NCBI GenBank assembly: GCA_910583555.1
Contig: CAJTXO010000002.1
Coordinates: 251,562 to 311,815 of the forward strand
Length of the DNA stretch: 60,254 nt
Source: an uncultured Eubacterium sp.
Lineage (GTDB): Bacteria; Bacillota; Clostridia; Lachnospirales; Lachnospiraceae
Direction of reading: 5' to 3'
This document shows positions 35,331-42,981 of the stretch, in pieces (within the stretch, counting starts at the first letter, position 1; each line of letters opens with the position of its first letter). Below the pieces are notes generated by a model. It saw only the letters and a program-made list of their open reading frames with translations, was not told where the DNA came from and did not search any database. A program made the translations under genes and the position numbers.

Positions 35331-35386
35331 TTATTGTCAAACAGAAAGAGAGAGGAAGGCCAGGAGCATTTTCTACAGATGAATAG
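35006..35386 (+). CDS. Small conserved ICE protein, copy 1 with replaced C terminus
   Basis: ATG 35006 is preceded by AAAAAGGAGATGATAACGG. The first ~109 residues (M-G-S-N-H-T-G-D-G-F-L-F-D-M-A-I-E-E-A-D) are the same as in the second copy at 37036. After G-L-G-E-R the two diverge: here the end is S-C-F-I-V-K-Q-K-E-R and follows the junction of the inserted DNA. Helical, no known motif. Function unknown. Confidence 0.55.
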   Translation: MGSNHTGDGFLFDMAIEEADRETVEWLGGQEYYQKWKKERRELVEKYPCIDAVLEGTEEISLTGEEHRALVHYLDIQQKMESAQRREYYRFGHVHAQRYRDGLGERSCFIVKQKERGRPGAFSTDE

Positions 35387-35424
35387 AAGGCAATCGAAAT
35401 TTTTTGCCCTGTAGTTTTCTGATG

Positions 35425-35477
35425 TTACATAGCCAATGAATTTTTTGTGGGGAAGTGCCATAAGATTTTCATTGGCC
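35425..35477 (+). repeat. TTACATAGCC-type hairpin, copy 3
   Basis: TTACATAGCC is followed by a 9-bp exact stem GCCAATGAA / TTCATTGGC (35432-35440 with 35468-35476), a 27-nt loop and then CCTTTTCTTT. It ends the small-gene unit and precedes the DUF1016 gene. Confidence 0.7.
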
Positions 35478-35584
35478 TTTTCTTTACAGAAAGGGGAAAA
35501 TCGGATAGAATATAAGTTATACGATAGTAATTAGTATAACAGACTATGAAGATGAAGCATAAGATGGATTGGAAAGGAGAATAT

Positions 35585-36673
35585 ATGAGTAGCGAAAATG
35601 AGAAAGTAGAGATGGATCAGGCTTTGGATGATTTGATTCAAAATGCTGTTGGATTGATACAGTATGCCAGGGAACTCACCGAAAAACGGGTGAATATGGT
35701 ACAGCTTATGACATATTATTCGCTTGGTAAGTGGATTGTGGAGGTGCAGCAGGAAGGGAAGGAACGCGCCAGGTATGGGCAGAAAATTATTAAAACTTTG
35801 TCTGATAGTCTGACAGAAAAGTTTGGAAGAGGCTTTTCGAAGGCAAATCTGGAATTTTTCAGACGGTTTTATCTGAATTACAAAGACCGAATTGCCGAAA
35901 CGGTGTTTAGGCAATTTGCGATTGAAAAAACTGAAACAGTATTTAGGCAATTAGAAGAGAATCCTCCATTCATAGTTTCATGGTCGCATTATTTACAGCT
36001 TATGCGAATTGAAAATATGGAAGAACGCAGTTTTTATGAGATAGAATCTGCAAAATCAGGATGGGGAATCAGGGCATTGCAACGACAGTATAATTCCAGC
36101 TTATATGAACGGCTGGCGCTTAGTAGAGATAAAGATGCTGTTATGAAATTAGCAGCAGAGGGGAATGTCATTACAAAACCGCGGGACATTGTGAAACAGC
36201 CTACCGTACTGGAATTTCTTGGATTAGAAGAAAAAGCTGAGTATACGGAGAGTGATTTGGAAACCGCACTTATTGATAAGTTACAAAAATTTTTACTGGA
36301 ATTAGGAAAGGGTTATCTTTTCGAAGCGAGACAGAAAAGGTTTACGTTCAATGAAGATAATTATTATGTAGATTTAGTTTTTTATAATCGTCTGTTGCGG
36401 TGTTACGTATTGATTGATTTAAAAGTAGATAAGCTGACTCATCAAGATATCGGGCAAATGCAGATGTATGTGAATTACTATGACCGATATGAAAAACTTG
36501 ATGAAGAAAATCCGACAATTGGTATTCTGATGTGTAAAGAGGACAATGATGCGTTGGTAGAAATTACATTACCAAAGGATGCTAATATTTATGCGTCTCA
36601 GTACAAACTATATTTGCCGGATAAAACATTACTGCAAGATAAGCTGAAACAATGGATTGCGGAGGAAGAATAA
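35585..36673 (+). CDS. DUF1016 / YhcG-type PD-(D/E)XK nuclease family protein
   Basis: 362 residues with the usual two-part layout: an N-terminal helical DUF1016 domain (Y-Y-S-L-G-K-W-I-V-E and Y-G-Q-K-I-I-K-T-L-S) and a C-terminal PDDEXK domain (R-Q-K-R-F-T-F, Y-V-D-L-V-F-Y-N-R, Y-V-L-I-D-L-K, and Q-M-Q-M-Y-V-N-Y-Y). Start ATG 35585 is chosen for GGAAAGGAG directly upstream; an in-frame ATG at 35546 lacks one. The gene is clearly more AT-rich than the ICE around it and is bracketed by 537-bp direct repeats, so it is a late insertion. Relatives are linked to DNA repair and to phage defence loci; its role here is open. Confidence 0.85.
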   Translation: MSSENEKVEMDQALDDLIQNAVGLIQYARELTEKRVNMVQLMTYYSLGKWIVEVQQEGKERARYGQKIIKTLSDSLTEKFGRGFSKANLEFFRRFYLNYKDRIAETVFRQFAIEKTETVFRQLEENPPFIVSWSHYLQLMRIENMEERSFYEIESAKSGWGIRALQRQYNSSLYERLALSRDKDAVMKLAAEGNVITKPRDIVKQPTVLEFLGLEEKAEYTESDLETALIDKLQKFLLELGKGYLFEARQKRFTFNEDNYYVDLVFYNRLLRCYVLIDLKVDKLTHQDIGQMQMYVNYYDRYEKLDEENPTIGILMCKEDNDALVEITLPKDANIYASQYKLYLPDKTLLQDKLKQWIAEEE

Positions 36674-36783
36674 AAGTTGGATTGATGATATTAAGATTTC
36701 ATAGTAGATTATTTTATGACTAAGGGAGTTTGGTCAAATATTGTTAGTAAGAAAAGATAAAGAAGGTTTCATACTATTCAGGT

Positions 36784-36807
36784 AAAACGGGTTTCCATGC
36801 TCGTTTT
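36784..36807 (+). terminator. Weak terminator-like hairpin after DUF1016 gene
   Basis: AAAACG (36784-36789) pairs with CGTTTT (36802-36807), with ATTTATTT following. Short stem; it lies just before the right duplication copy. Confidence 0.45.
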
Positions 36808-36823
36808 ATTTATTTGTAAAGAT

Positions 36824-37018
36824 ATCCGTCAGATTCTGGAGGGGGCAGACATCCGTAAGGAGCGTGTATTGTCCGTGGAAGTACAGACGGCAATAAAAGA
36901 ATTTATGGAACACCGTACAAATATGCTGGATGACCTTCAGGTTAAATATTATCTGCGGGGGTTCCATGACTGCATTCTGCTGATGGTTAAGTGCGGTCTT
37001 TTAAACCAGAATGAATAA
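36824..37018 (+). pseudogene. Truncated second copy of the small gene at 34659
   Basis: The sequence from about 36824 encodes the last ~64 residues of the 34659 product (I-R-Q-I-L-E-G-A-D-I-R-K-E-R…) with few changes. The first 45 codons, the ribosome site and the start are missing. An in-frame ATG at 36797 lies in unrelated AT-rich DNA with no ribosome site. It is a by-product of the duplication that flanks the DUF1016 insert. Confidence 0.8.
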
Positions 37019-37361
37019 AAAGGAGATGATAACGGATGGGATCAAATCATACCGGGGATGGCTTCCTGTTTGACATGGCGATTGAGGAAGCGGACAGGGA
37101 AACGGTGGAATGGCTGGGAGGGCAGGAGTATTATCAGAAGTGGAAAAAAGAACGGCGGGAGCTGGTGGAGAAATACCCCTGTATTGATGCTGTTCTGGAA
37201 GGAACAGAAGAAATATCACTGACCGGTGAGGAACACAGGGCACTCGTGCATTATCTGGACATACAGCAGAAAATGGAGTCGGCACAGAGGCGGGAATATT
37301 ACCGTTTTGGACATGTCCATGCACAGAGATACCGCGATGGGCTGGGGGAGCGGAACAGCCG
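36824..37361 (+). repeat. 537-bp direct repeat, right copy
   Basis: Right partner of 34794-35330. The match ends after the codons for G-L-G-E-R, where the two copies diverge abruptly. Confidence 0.9.
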
Positions 37362-37422
37362 TGCAGCAGGCAGAATGTTCCCTGCCGAAACATGTGCGAA
37401 GATGGGAAGTGACAGCGTATAA
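37036..37422 (+). CDS. Small conserved ICE protein, copy 2
   Basis: 128 residues, ATG 37036 behind AAAAAGGAGATGATAACGG. It is nearly the same as the 35006 product up to G-L-G-E-R, then ends N-S-R-A-A-G-R-M-F-P-A-E. This copy is followed by ordinary ICE sequence, so its C terminus is probably the original one. Role unknown. Confidence 0.6.
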   Translation: MGSNHTGDGFLFDMAIEEADRETVEWLGGQEYYQKWKKERRELVEKYPCIDAVLEGTEEISLTGEEHRALVHYLDIQQKMESAQRREYYRFGHVHAQRYRDGLGERNSRAAGRMFPAETCAKMGSDSV

Positions 37423-37443
37423 ACTTAGCAGGGTGCTTTGATA

Positions 37444-37485
37444 TTACATAGCCGGTGGATTTTTGTAAGGGAAAATCTGTCGGCT
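37444..37485 (+). repeat. TTACATAGCC-type hairpin, copy 4
   Basis: TTACATAGCC opens a 14-bp stem, AGCCGGTGGATTTT with AAAATCTGTCGGCT, continuous when three G-T pairs are allowed. The changes that keep pairing (G-C versus G-T) suggest the structure is selected. Only TTT follows. Confidence 0.7.
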
Positions 37486-37598
37486 TTCGAATGTTTGAAG
37501 AATTGCGGGAGTTGTGAAACAACGAAGCAATTCGTATCTTTTGTTGGGGGCAAAATACCGTTTGCCTCTAACATCATATTATGAAGGAAGGTGTTTCA

Positions 37599-37946
37599 AT
37601 GACTTACAAAGACTACAAACAATCACTTAACCAGAAGCTGGCTGATAAAGTACAGCAGGAACTGTTAAATTTTCAGAAGGAAATACAGGCGAAAACATCA
37701 GGGGAAGTGAATGATACGGCACAGCAGACTTTCATAAAAGAAGAAATTGCAAAATATTTTCTGCACCCGGAGTATTCCCCGCAGGCAGCAAAAGCTTTGT
37801 TAAAATCACCCGACCTGCTGCATGATATATATGAGGAATGGCTTGAATGCGGGGAGGGACATAAAGATTCGCTGCGTCAGATCATAGCTGACTTTAAGAA
37901 TTATATGGTTAAGACTGAAAAAATATTGTCGGGGAAGGAGAGGTAG
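37599..37946 (+). CDS. DUF3848-like small ICE protein
   Basis: 115 residues. The C-terminal half has A-A-K-A-L-L-K-S-P-D-L-L-H-D-I-Y-E-E-W, resembling the DUF3848 block of clostridial ICEs. ATG 37599 follows GAAGGAAGG; ATG 37581 is in frame but is itself part of that site. It is preceded by a TTACATAGCC hairpin and an AT-rich leader. Function unknown. Confidence 0.5.
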   Translation: MTYKDYKQSLNQKLADKVQQELLNFQKEIQAKTSGEVNDTAQQTFIKEEIAKYFLHPEYSPQAAKALLKSPDLLHDIYEEWLECGEGHKDSLRQIIADFKNYMVKTEKILSGKER

Positions 37947-38011
37947 AAAACTTTTTTGACATTATAGTGGCATGCAGTTATAATAAAAGAAAAGTCCGGG
38001 AGGTGCGGAAC

Positions 38012-38437
38012 ATGGCATTGAAAGAATTTCCGGAAAATCATGTAGGGGATGAACCGGACATACCGTTCCGGGGCAGTTTTGAAATTTTTAAGAGTAATAT
38101 CTGCCATATGGTAAAGGATAAAGGCGATATGGATTTTATCATAGATGTCTTACGGGGGAATGAAATCCGGATGTACTGGAACAGAAAATGGTATCCGGAG
38201 AGTTTTTATCTGCTTGCAATGGCAGATTATCTGTGCCGTGAAAACGATCTGCCGGTCTGCCAGGATTATGATGATATACGGAAACATAAGCTGGCGGAAC
38301 CAATTTATCCACGGGATGTTATGATGGCGGTAAAACTGAACCCGGCACTGAATGAAAGAAAATCGAGCCGGGACAATGCGATTCCTGAATTTCTGAAATA
38401 CAATATTGTGGAGGGGGAAATCCGGAATGTCTATTGA
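38012..38437 (+). CDS. Probable antitoxin-like partner of a DUF6036 nucleotidyltransferase
   Basis: 141 residues, ATG 38012 behind CCGGGAGGTGCGG. The sequence (S-N-I-C-H-M-V-K-D-K-G-D-M-D-F-I, W-Y-P-E-S-F-Y-L-L-A-M-A-D-Y-L) matches proteins I remember upstream of DUF6036-type nucleotidyltransferase genes on mobile elements. The following ORF begins with the same start motif as such a nucleotidyltransferase but is broken. So an antitoxin-type partner has outlived its toxin. This is from recall of gene neighbourhoods, not from a search. Confidence 0.55.
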   Translation: MALKEFPENHVGDEPDIPFRGSFEIFKSNICHMVKDKGDMDFIIDVLRGNEIRMYWNRKWYPESFYLLAMADYLCRENDLPVCQDYDDIRKHKLAEPIYPRDVMMAVKLNPALNERKSSRDNAIPEFLKYNIVEGEIRNVY

Positions 38438-38522
38438 CCGTGTGTTTACGAAAGACAATTTTGCAAACGAAACTACAATGTCAGCGGAATTTGTTTTAGT
38501 TGGCGGTGTGGCTGCGAAATAA
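38427..38522 (+). pseudogene. Remnant of a DUF6036-type nucleotidyltransferase
   Basis: ATG 38427 overlaps the end of the preceding gene and follows GAGGGGGAAA. The 31 codons read M-S-I-D-R-V-F-T-K-D-N-F and then S-A-E-F-V-L-V-G-G-V-A-A before a stop. Full-length relatives begin M-S-I-D-K-I-F-T-K-E-N and have a P-A-E-I-V-L-I-G-G-A-A block, but separated by about 20 more residues and followed by ~150 more. So there is an internal deletion and a truncation. Confidence 0.55.
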
Positions 38523-38587
38523 GGGGATGGGAATCAGTGGGAGAGGCAAATCGGGATTTGAATATTTAAAACAAACGGAGGTAGAAT

Positions 38588-38965
38588 ATGTGGTTTTGGT
38601 GGTTTATGTTTTGTTGTGATATATTAATTCCTGTTACTATGATTGCATGCGGGTGGATGATGTGGAAACACTGTCCTAAAAATATAAATGGTTTAATGGG
38701 ATATCGTACATCTCGTTCTATGAAAAACATGGATACGTGGAAATTTGCACATGAACATTGCGGAGAGTTATGGTGGAAAATTGGTTGGATTATTTTGATA
38801 CCCTCTATAATTGTTCATATTCCGTTTTATAAAACAGATGAAAATACGATTGGGGTAGTAGGTGGGATTTTAGCAACAATGCAAGTTATTATTTTGATAG
38901 CTTCAATATTTCCAACCGAAAGAGCGTTAAAAAGAAATTTTACAGATGACGGGATTAGGAGATAA
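38588..38965 (+). CDS. SdpI-family small membrane protein
   Basis: 125 residues with three hydrophobic segments. The block N-G-L-M-G-Y-R-T-S-R-S-M-K-N-M-D-T-W-K-F-A-H-E is the hallmark of the SdpI family, named for the immunity protein against the SdpC killing toxin of Bacillus. ACGGAGGTAGAAT precedes ATG 38588. Codon use is AT-rich, unlike the flanking ICE genes, and the next gene (GNAT) shares this, so both arrived together. Immunity is a family guess, not shown here. Confidence 0.75.
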   Translation: MWFWWFMFCCDILIPVTMIACGWMMWKHCPKNINGLMGYRTSRSMKNMDTWKFAHEHCGELWWKIGWIILIPSIIVHIPFYKTDENTIGVVGGILATMQVIILIASIFPTERALKRNFTDDGIRR

Positions 38966-38990
38966 ACCGGAATTTCTGGAGGTAAAAGTA

Positions 38991-39434
38991 ATGATAAATA
39001 TTAGGGTAATGTCAATAACTGATTATGACGGAGTATATAATTTATGGATTAATACTCCGGGAATAGGGTTAAATTCAACAGACGATAGTAGAGAGGGCAT
39101 TGAAAAGTATTTAAAACGCAATCCCACGTCAAGTTTTATAGCAGAATGTGATGGGAAAACAATAGGAGTGATTATGGCAGGGCATGATGGGAGAAGAGGA
39201 TATATTCATCATACTGCTGTGTTACCCTCATATAGAAATCAAGGAATAGCAAAAAGGCTTGTTGACTGTGCGATGTCTGCTTTGGAAGGGGAAGGCATAA
39301 ACAAAGTGGCATTAGTTGCTTTTAAAAAGAATGATATAGGAAATCAGTTTTGGGAAAATATCGGATTTGTGGATCGAGATGATTTGGTATATAGGAATAA
39401 AAATATTCATGTATTAAATAGAATTGATACCTAA
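38991..39434 (+). CDS. GNAT-family N-acetyltransferase
   Basis: 147 residues. The acetyl-CoA loop is visible as H-H-T-A-V-L-P-S-Y-R-N-Q-G-I-A-K-R-L (Q/R-x-x-G-x-A/G pattern), and the C-terminal part has N-Q-F-W-E-N-I-G-F. ATG 38991 follows CTGGAGGTAAAAGTA; the in-frame upstream region overlaps the SdpI gene and is not used. Substrate unknown. AT-rich cargo, coupled to the SdpI-like gene. Confidence 0.85.
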   Translation: MINIRVMSITDYDGVYNLWINTPGIGLNSTDDSREGIEKYLKRNPTSSFIAECDGKTIGVIMAGHDGRRGYIHHTAVLPSYRNQGIAKRLVDCAMSALEGEGINKVALVAFKKNDIGNQFWENIGFVDRDDLVYRNKNIHVLNRIDT

Positions 39435-39540
39435 TTCTATGGAGCGTTATACAACTTCCAGTTTGTTGAGGGTTGTTTAGATAAGAATTTTAGGGAGTAA
39501 TGAAAAGATTAACTAAAAAACGAGAAATATAGATAATATA

Positions 39541-40002
39541 CCATCTACAAGGAGAAATCCCGTGCTTGCGGATATTTTTGGACGTCTAGGATATATGGAA
39601 CGGCAGGGTAGCGGGCTTAATAAAATCCGGAGTGCTTATGAGAGTGCTGCGAATTACCGTGCTGGAATGGAACCGGAATTTTATTCAGACCGGGTGGAAT
39701 TTATGGTTACTTTGAAAAATTTGAATTATAAATTTTCAAGTAATGAGGCTAAAAGTGAAGCTAAAAACGAGGCTAAAAGTGAGGCTAAAAGTGAAGCTAA
39801 AAACGAGGCTGAATTAACAGAAATAGAAGAAAGAATATGTAAATTGATAAAAGAAGAACCTCAAATTACACAGCTCCAGTTACAAGAAAGGCTGGAATTA
39901 TCCAGAAGCAAGGTTCAAAGAGTAATGAAAAAATTAAGAGAAAAAGGTGTCATTGAGCATATCGGATCTAAAAGAAGTGGTTATTGGAATGTGGATTTGT
40001 AA
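39541..40002 (+). pseudogene. C-terminal fragment of an AlbA_2/Schlafen-like ATP-binding regulator (COG2865 type)
   Basis: The frame, followed back to 39541, gives R-R-N-P-V-L-A-D-I-F-G-R-L-G-Y-M-E-R-Q-G-S-G-L-N-K-I, the conserved start of the C-terminal third of COG2865 regulators. The N-terminal ~300 residues are missing and there is no ribosome site. A run of alternating E-A-K-S / E-A-K-N units (39744-39810, a 12-bp DNA repeat) joins it to an intact winged helix (Q-L-Q-E-R-L-E-L-S-R-S-K-V-Q-R-V-M-K-K-L). GTG 39562 could give a shortened product. Confidence 0.7.
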
Positions 40003-40189
40003 TGTTAAAAAGAAACGAGCAAACCGCATGAGCCAAAAGCTGTACGGTAGTAAACTTCGTTTCTCTGCTATAAAGATTAGCACAGATGACAGCACCAGTC
40101 AGGATTTTGAAGTATTAAGGAAGAGGATGGCTCTGAAAGAAAATACTGTACCGTGTATGATTGATAAAATAAAGCAAGGAGTAAAAGAT

Positions 40190-40354
40190 ATGAGCAGAAT
40201 TATGGAGGAACTGATAGACGAAGAAAAGAGAGAAAGTGCTTTGCGGATGCTGGAAGACGGGAAACTTTCTAAGGAGAAAATTGCAAAGTATTTAAAACTT
40301 GATATAAAAGTCGTGGAAGAATTGGAGAAAGAACAAAAAGCAGCGGTGTGTTAA
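40190..40354 (+). pseudogene. Short HTH-like C-terminal remnant, probably of a PD-(D/E)XK family transposase-like protein
   Basis: ATG 40190 follows AAGCAAGGAG, giving a 54-residue product (R-M-L-E-D-G-K-L-S-K-E-K-I-A-K-Y-L-K-L-D). This resembles the C-terminal tail of Rpn/YhgA-type proteins. The frame is open upstream but shows no recognisable nuclease part. It may be translated as a small protein; its family assignment is weak. Confidence 0.4.
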
Positions 40355-40375
40355 GATGACAATTTAATACACCTA

Positions 40376-40424
40376 TTACATAGCCGGATGGTATCCATAA
40401 CGGAATACCACCCGGTTATTTTTA
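40376..40424 (+). repeat. TTACATAGCC-type hairpin, copy 5, terminator-like
   Basis: AGCCGGATGGTAT pairs with ATACCACCCGGTT (to 40417), with one mismatch and one wobble, followed by ATTTTTAT. It lies 60 bp upstream of the toprim gene. Confidence 0.7.
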
Positions 40425-40486
40425 TGCCCGGATATAAAAAACCATTAAAAAATATCCAGTCACGGGCAGGAAAGGAAGTGAAAACC

Positions 40487-41473
40487 ATGCCATATATTGC
40501 ACCGGAAGTCGTGCAGGAAGTCAAGCGGATGGATCTGCTTACCTACCTGAAGAATTACGAACCATATGAGCTTGTGCATTTTTCCGGGAACACCTACACC
40601 ACGAAAACCCATGACAGCCTGAAGATCTCCAACGGGAAATGGATGTGGTGGAGCAGGGGGATCGGCGGGCGTTCTGCCCTTGATTATCTGATCAAAGTCA
40701 GGGATTACACCTTTATGGAGGCGGTGGAAACTCTTGCGGGACTGGCGGGAGTGAAGCCGCCTGTTTCTTTGCCGGCTGAAAAGCAGACAAAAAAACTGCT
40801 GTTACCGGAGCCATGCCATTACCAGACAAGGGTGGTTTCCTACCTGAGAGGGCGGGGGATTGACAGGGAGATCGTGGATTTCTGCCTGCGGACAGGGCGC
40901 GTGTATGAAAGCGGGCGTTACCATAATGCGGTTTTTGTGGGCAGGGACAGGGAGGGGAAACCCCGTTATGCCGCTATCCGCGGCATCATGACAGACTTTA
41001 TCGGGGATGCGTCGGGGAGCGATAAGAACTACTCTTTTTCCATTCCGGCAGAGGGAAACAGCAGAAAAGCCCACCTGTTTGAGTCTGCCATTGACCTGTT
41101 ATCCTATGCCACATTATTAAAAATGGACGGACAGGACTGGAGGGCGGAACACCTTTTGTCCCTTGCGGGGGTGTACCAGCCGGCGAAGGAGATTACGCAG
41201 AGTAAAGTCCCGGTGGCTCTGTCCCGGTTCCTGAAAGAACATCCGGAAGTGCAGGGGATTGTGTTCCATCTGGACAATGACCGGGCGGGACGGTCAGCAA
41301 CGGAGGCAATACGGACGGTACTTCCGGAGAAATACCATACGGAAAATGAGCCGCCGGCGGGGGGAAAGGACTGTAATGATGCGCTCTGCATCCGCCTGGG
41401 GATCGGGATTACCGGGCGGGAAAAACAGCGTGGAAACCAAAAAGAAAGCAGCGAAAGGAGCAGCGTGAGATGA
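40487..41473 (+). CDS. DUF3991/toprim-domain protein (primase-like)
   Basis: 329 residues. An N-terminal CHC2-like region without zinc cysteines (W-M-W-W-S-R-G-I-G-G-R-S-A-L-D-Y-L) is followed by a DUF3991 segment (Y-L-R-G-R-G-I-D-R-E-I-V) and a toprim block (L-F-E-S-A-I-D-L-L-S-Y and V-F-H-L-D-N-D-R-A-G-R-S-A). Such proteins are standard in Tn1549-like elements and probably prime the transferred strand. ATG 40487 is preferred behind GGAAAGGAAGTG; frames further upstream overlap hairpin copy 5. Confidence 0.85.
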   Translation: MPYIAPEVVQEVKRMDLLTYLKNYEPYELVHFSGNTYTTKTHDSLKISNGKWMWWSRGIGGRSALDYLIKVRDYTFMEAVETLAGLAGVKPPVSLPAEKQTKKLLLPEPCHYQTRVVSYLRGRGIDREIVDFCLRTGRVYESGRYHNAVFVGRDREGKPRYAAIRGIMTDFIGDASGSDKNYSFSIPAEGNSRKAHLFESAIDLLSYATLLKMDGQDWRAEHLLSLAGVYQPAKEITQSKVPVALSRFLKEHPEVQGIVFHLDNDRAGRSATEAIRTVLPEKYHTENEPPAGGKDCNDALCIRLGIGITGREKQRGNQKESSERSSVR

Positions 41474-41676
41474 AAAGTTATGACGTGACGATCACGGAGA
41501 CATTGAAAATGACGGTACCCATTGAGGCAGACAGTCTTGCCGGGGCAGAACAGAAGGCAGAAGACAACTGGAATGCCAGTATGTACATTCTGGATGCAGA
41601 TCATTTTGCGGGAGCCAGTTTCCATGCAGAGGAGCGTGAAAACAGGAGAGAAATGGAAAGAAAAGAGGAGCGTTAG
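41470..41676 (+). CDS. DpnD/PcfM-family small protein
   Basis: 68 residues opening K-S-Y-D-V-T-I-T-E-T-L-K-M-T-V-P-I-E-A, with E-Q-K-A-E-D-N-W-N-A, the compact pattern of DpnD/PcfM proteins of conjugative elements. ATG 41470 overlaps the end of the primase gene by 4 bp (ATGA), so translation is coupled. Function unknown. Confidence 0.7.
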   Translation: MKSYDVTITETLKMTVPIEADSLAGAEQKAEDNWNASMYILDADHFAGASFHAEERENRREMERKEER

Positions 41677-41794
41677 GAAGGGAAAAACGGAGCGGGATTT
41701 TTTGTTTTCGGCGGGTAAAGCGGGTGGCATCCGGAGAGGAACGGAGATGTCGCAGCCATACACAATACCAGCAAGCAACGCCTTTGGACTGCCA

Positions 41795-41848
41795 CCGTCC
41801 GTATGGACGGTAACAGTCCTCCGGCAGTCTGTCAGGGGAGAACCCCTG
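41795..41848 (+). other. Two perfect hairpins in a non-coding gap, weak oriT candidate
   Basis: CCGTCC/GGACGG with loop GTAT (41795-41810) and CAGGGG/CCCCTG with loop AGAA (41833-41848), followed by AATCCCCCTC. The gap 41677-41905 is the largest non-coding one ahead of mobC and the relaxase, a usual place for a transfer origin. No nick-site match is known to me, so the assignment rests only on position and dyads. Confidence 0.3.
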
Positions 41849-41905
41849 AATCCCCCTCTGAAAGTGTAGAAGTGAAATGAAACCGGATGGAAGGAGTGAT
41901 ACAAA

Positions 41906-42028
41906 ATGAAATATTTAGAAGCAGAAAAGAAACAGAAGGAAAAAAACAGAAAACGTATCCAGTGTTACAGGGAGAAGATTTCAGAACTGAAAAAGAGGAA
42001 AGGAAAAGGAGGCAGGAAGCAATGGTAG
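41906..42028 (+). CDS. 40-residue basic peptide ORF coupled to the next gene
   Basis: ATG 41906 lies behind GGAAGGAGTGATAC, one of the better ribosome sites of the region. The product is strongly basic (K-R-K-G-K-G-G-R-K). Its stop overlaps the start of the DUF5688 gene (42022). Probably a coupled leader or a small nucleic acid-binding protein; no family known. Confidence 0.5.
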   Translation: MKYLEAEKKQKEKNRKRIQCYREKISELKKRKGKGGRKQW

Positions 42029-42981
42029 AACACAAGGTTTTTGCCGAGGGAGTGGCAAAGGATATCAGGAAGTATATTTCTCCCGCCAATGCAGACGTGG
42101 AGTGTGCCGTAGTTGAACAGAGGAAAAATAACGGACAGATGTGTGTGGGCATTTCGTTCACGAAGCCGGGACAGCCGGTGTCCCCGATTATTTACATGGA
42201 ACCGTTTTATGAAAAAGTCCGGTGCGGGGAGCCGCTGGAAAGTATCGTGCAGGAGATCGCGCGGAGTGCGGAGGAAAGCATGGAAACCGGTATTCCCGAC
42301 TGCTACAGCCACATCAGTGAATATGACCGGGTAAAGGGGTATCTCGGTGTAAGGCTGGTCAATACAAAAGCAAACAGGGGGGAACTGGTCCGTATTCCGC
42401 ACAGGGAGCTGGAGGATCTGTCGCTGATACCGGTAATACGGTTTCCCCTGCCGGATGCGGATGGGTACGGGAGCACAAAGGTAACGGAAGAAATAAGGAA
42501 AGGATGGGGGATTGGCGCAGAGCAGTTGTTTGAACAGGCGTTGGAGAATGAGGAACTTCCATGCATGCACGTTTTGGGGGAGTTTATGTCCGATATGGAT
42601 GATAGTAGACAGGAATTGTTTCAAATGGAAGATGGGCCATTCCGGATTACAGAAGAAAGTATGTTTATACTGACAAATGAAAGGAAGGTAGACGGTGCCG
42701 CCGTTATTGCCTTTCCCGGTGTTATGGAAAAACTGGATGAACTGTTCCCGGAAGGTTTTTTTGTCGTACCATCCTCGATACATGAGACGATAATCATGCC
42801 GAAGGGGAGCAGGGAAGATATATCACCAAAGGAAATGGGAAAGATGGTGAGGGACATAAACCGGACATGTATGGAAAAAACGGAAATCCTGTCCGACCGG
42901 ATCTATGAATACGACAGGGAGAGCGGAAAGATCAGGCAGGTGCCGGAATCCATACAAAAAGAGAGGGGGATGGACCGGTGA
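42022..42981 (+). CDS. DUF5688-family protein
   Basis: 319 residues. Blocks such as V-G-I-S-F-T-K-P-G-Q-P-V-S-P-I-I-Y-M-E, R-L-V-N-T-K-A-N, Y-V-L-T-N-x-K (here F-I-L-T-N-E-R-K) and G-A-A-x-I-A-F-P-G-V are those of DUF5688 proteins common in clostridial ICEs. ATG 42022 is chosen; AGGAGGCAGGAAGC precedes it. The open frame extends to 41887 but that part overlaps the 40-residue ORF. The stop overlaps the GTG of mobC. Role unknown. Confidence 0.75.
   Translation: MVEHKVFAEGVAKDIRKYISPANADVECAVVEQRKNNGQMCVGISFTKPGQPVSPIIYMEPFYEKVRCGEPLESIVQEIARSAEESMETGIPDCYSHISEYDRVKGYLGVRLVNTKANRGELVRIPHRELEDLSLIPVIRFPLPDADGYGSTKVTEEIRKGWGIGAEQLFEQALENEELPCMHVLGEFMSDMDDSRQELFQMEDGPFRITEESMFILTNERKVDGAAVIAFPGVMEKLDELFPEGFFVVPSSIHETIIMPKGSREDISPKEMGKMVRDINRTCMEKTEILSDRIYEYDRESGKIRQVPESIQKERGMDR

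Noticed and set aside
36797..37018. Complete 73-residue gene
   Set aside because: The first codons are unrelated AT-rich DNA without a ribosome site; the rest is a truncated copy of the 34659 gene.
41746..41869. 41-codon ORF in the gap before DUF5688
   Set aside because: It spans two perfect dyads, has no protein-like pattern and only a moderate ribosome site; more likely non-coding.
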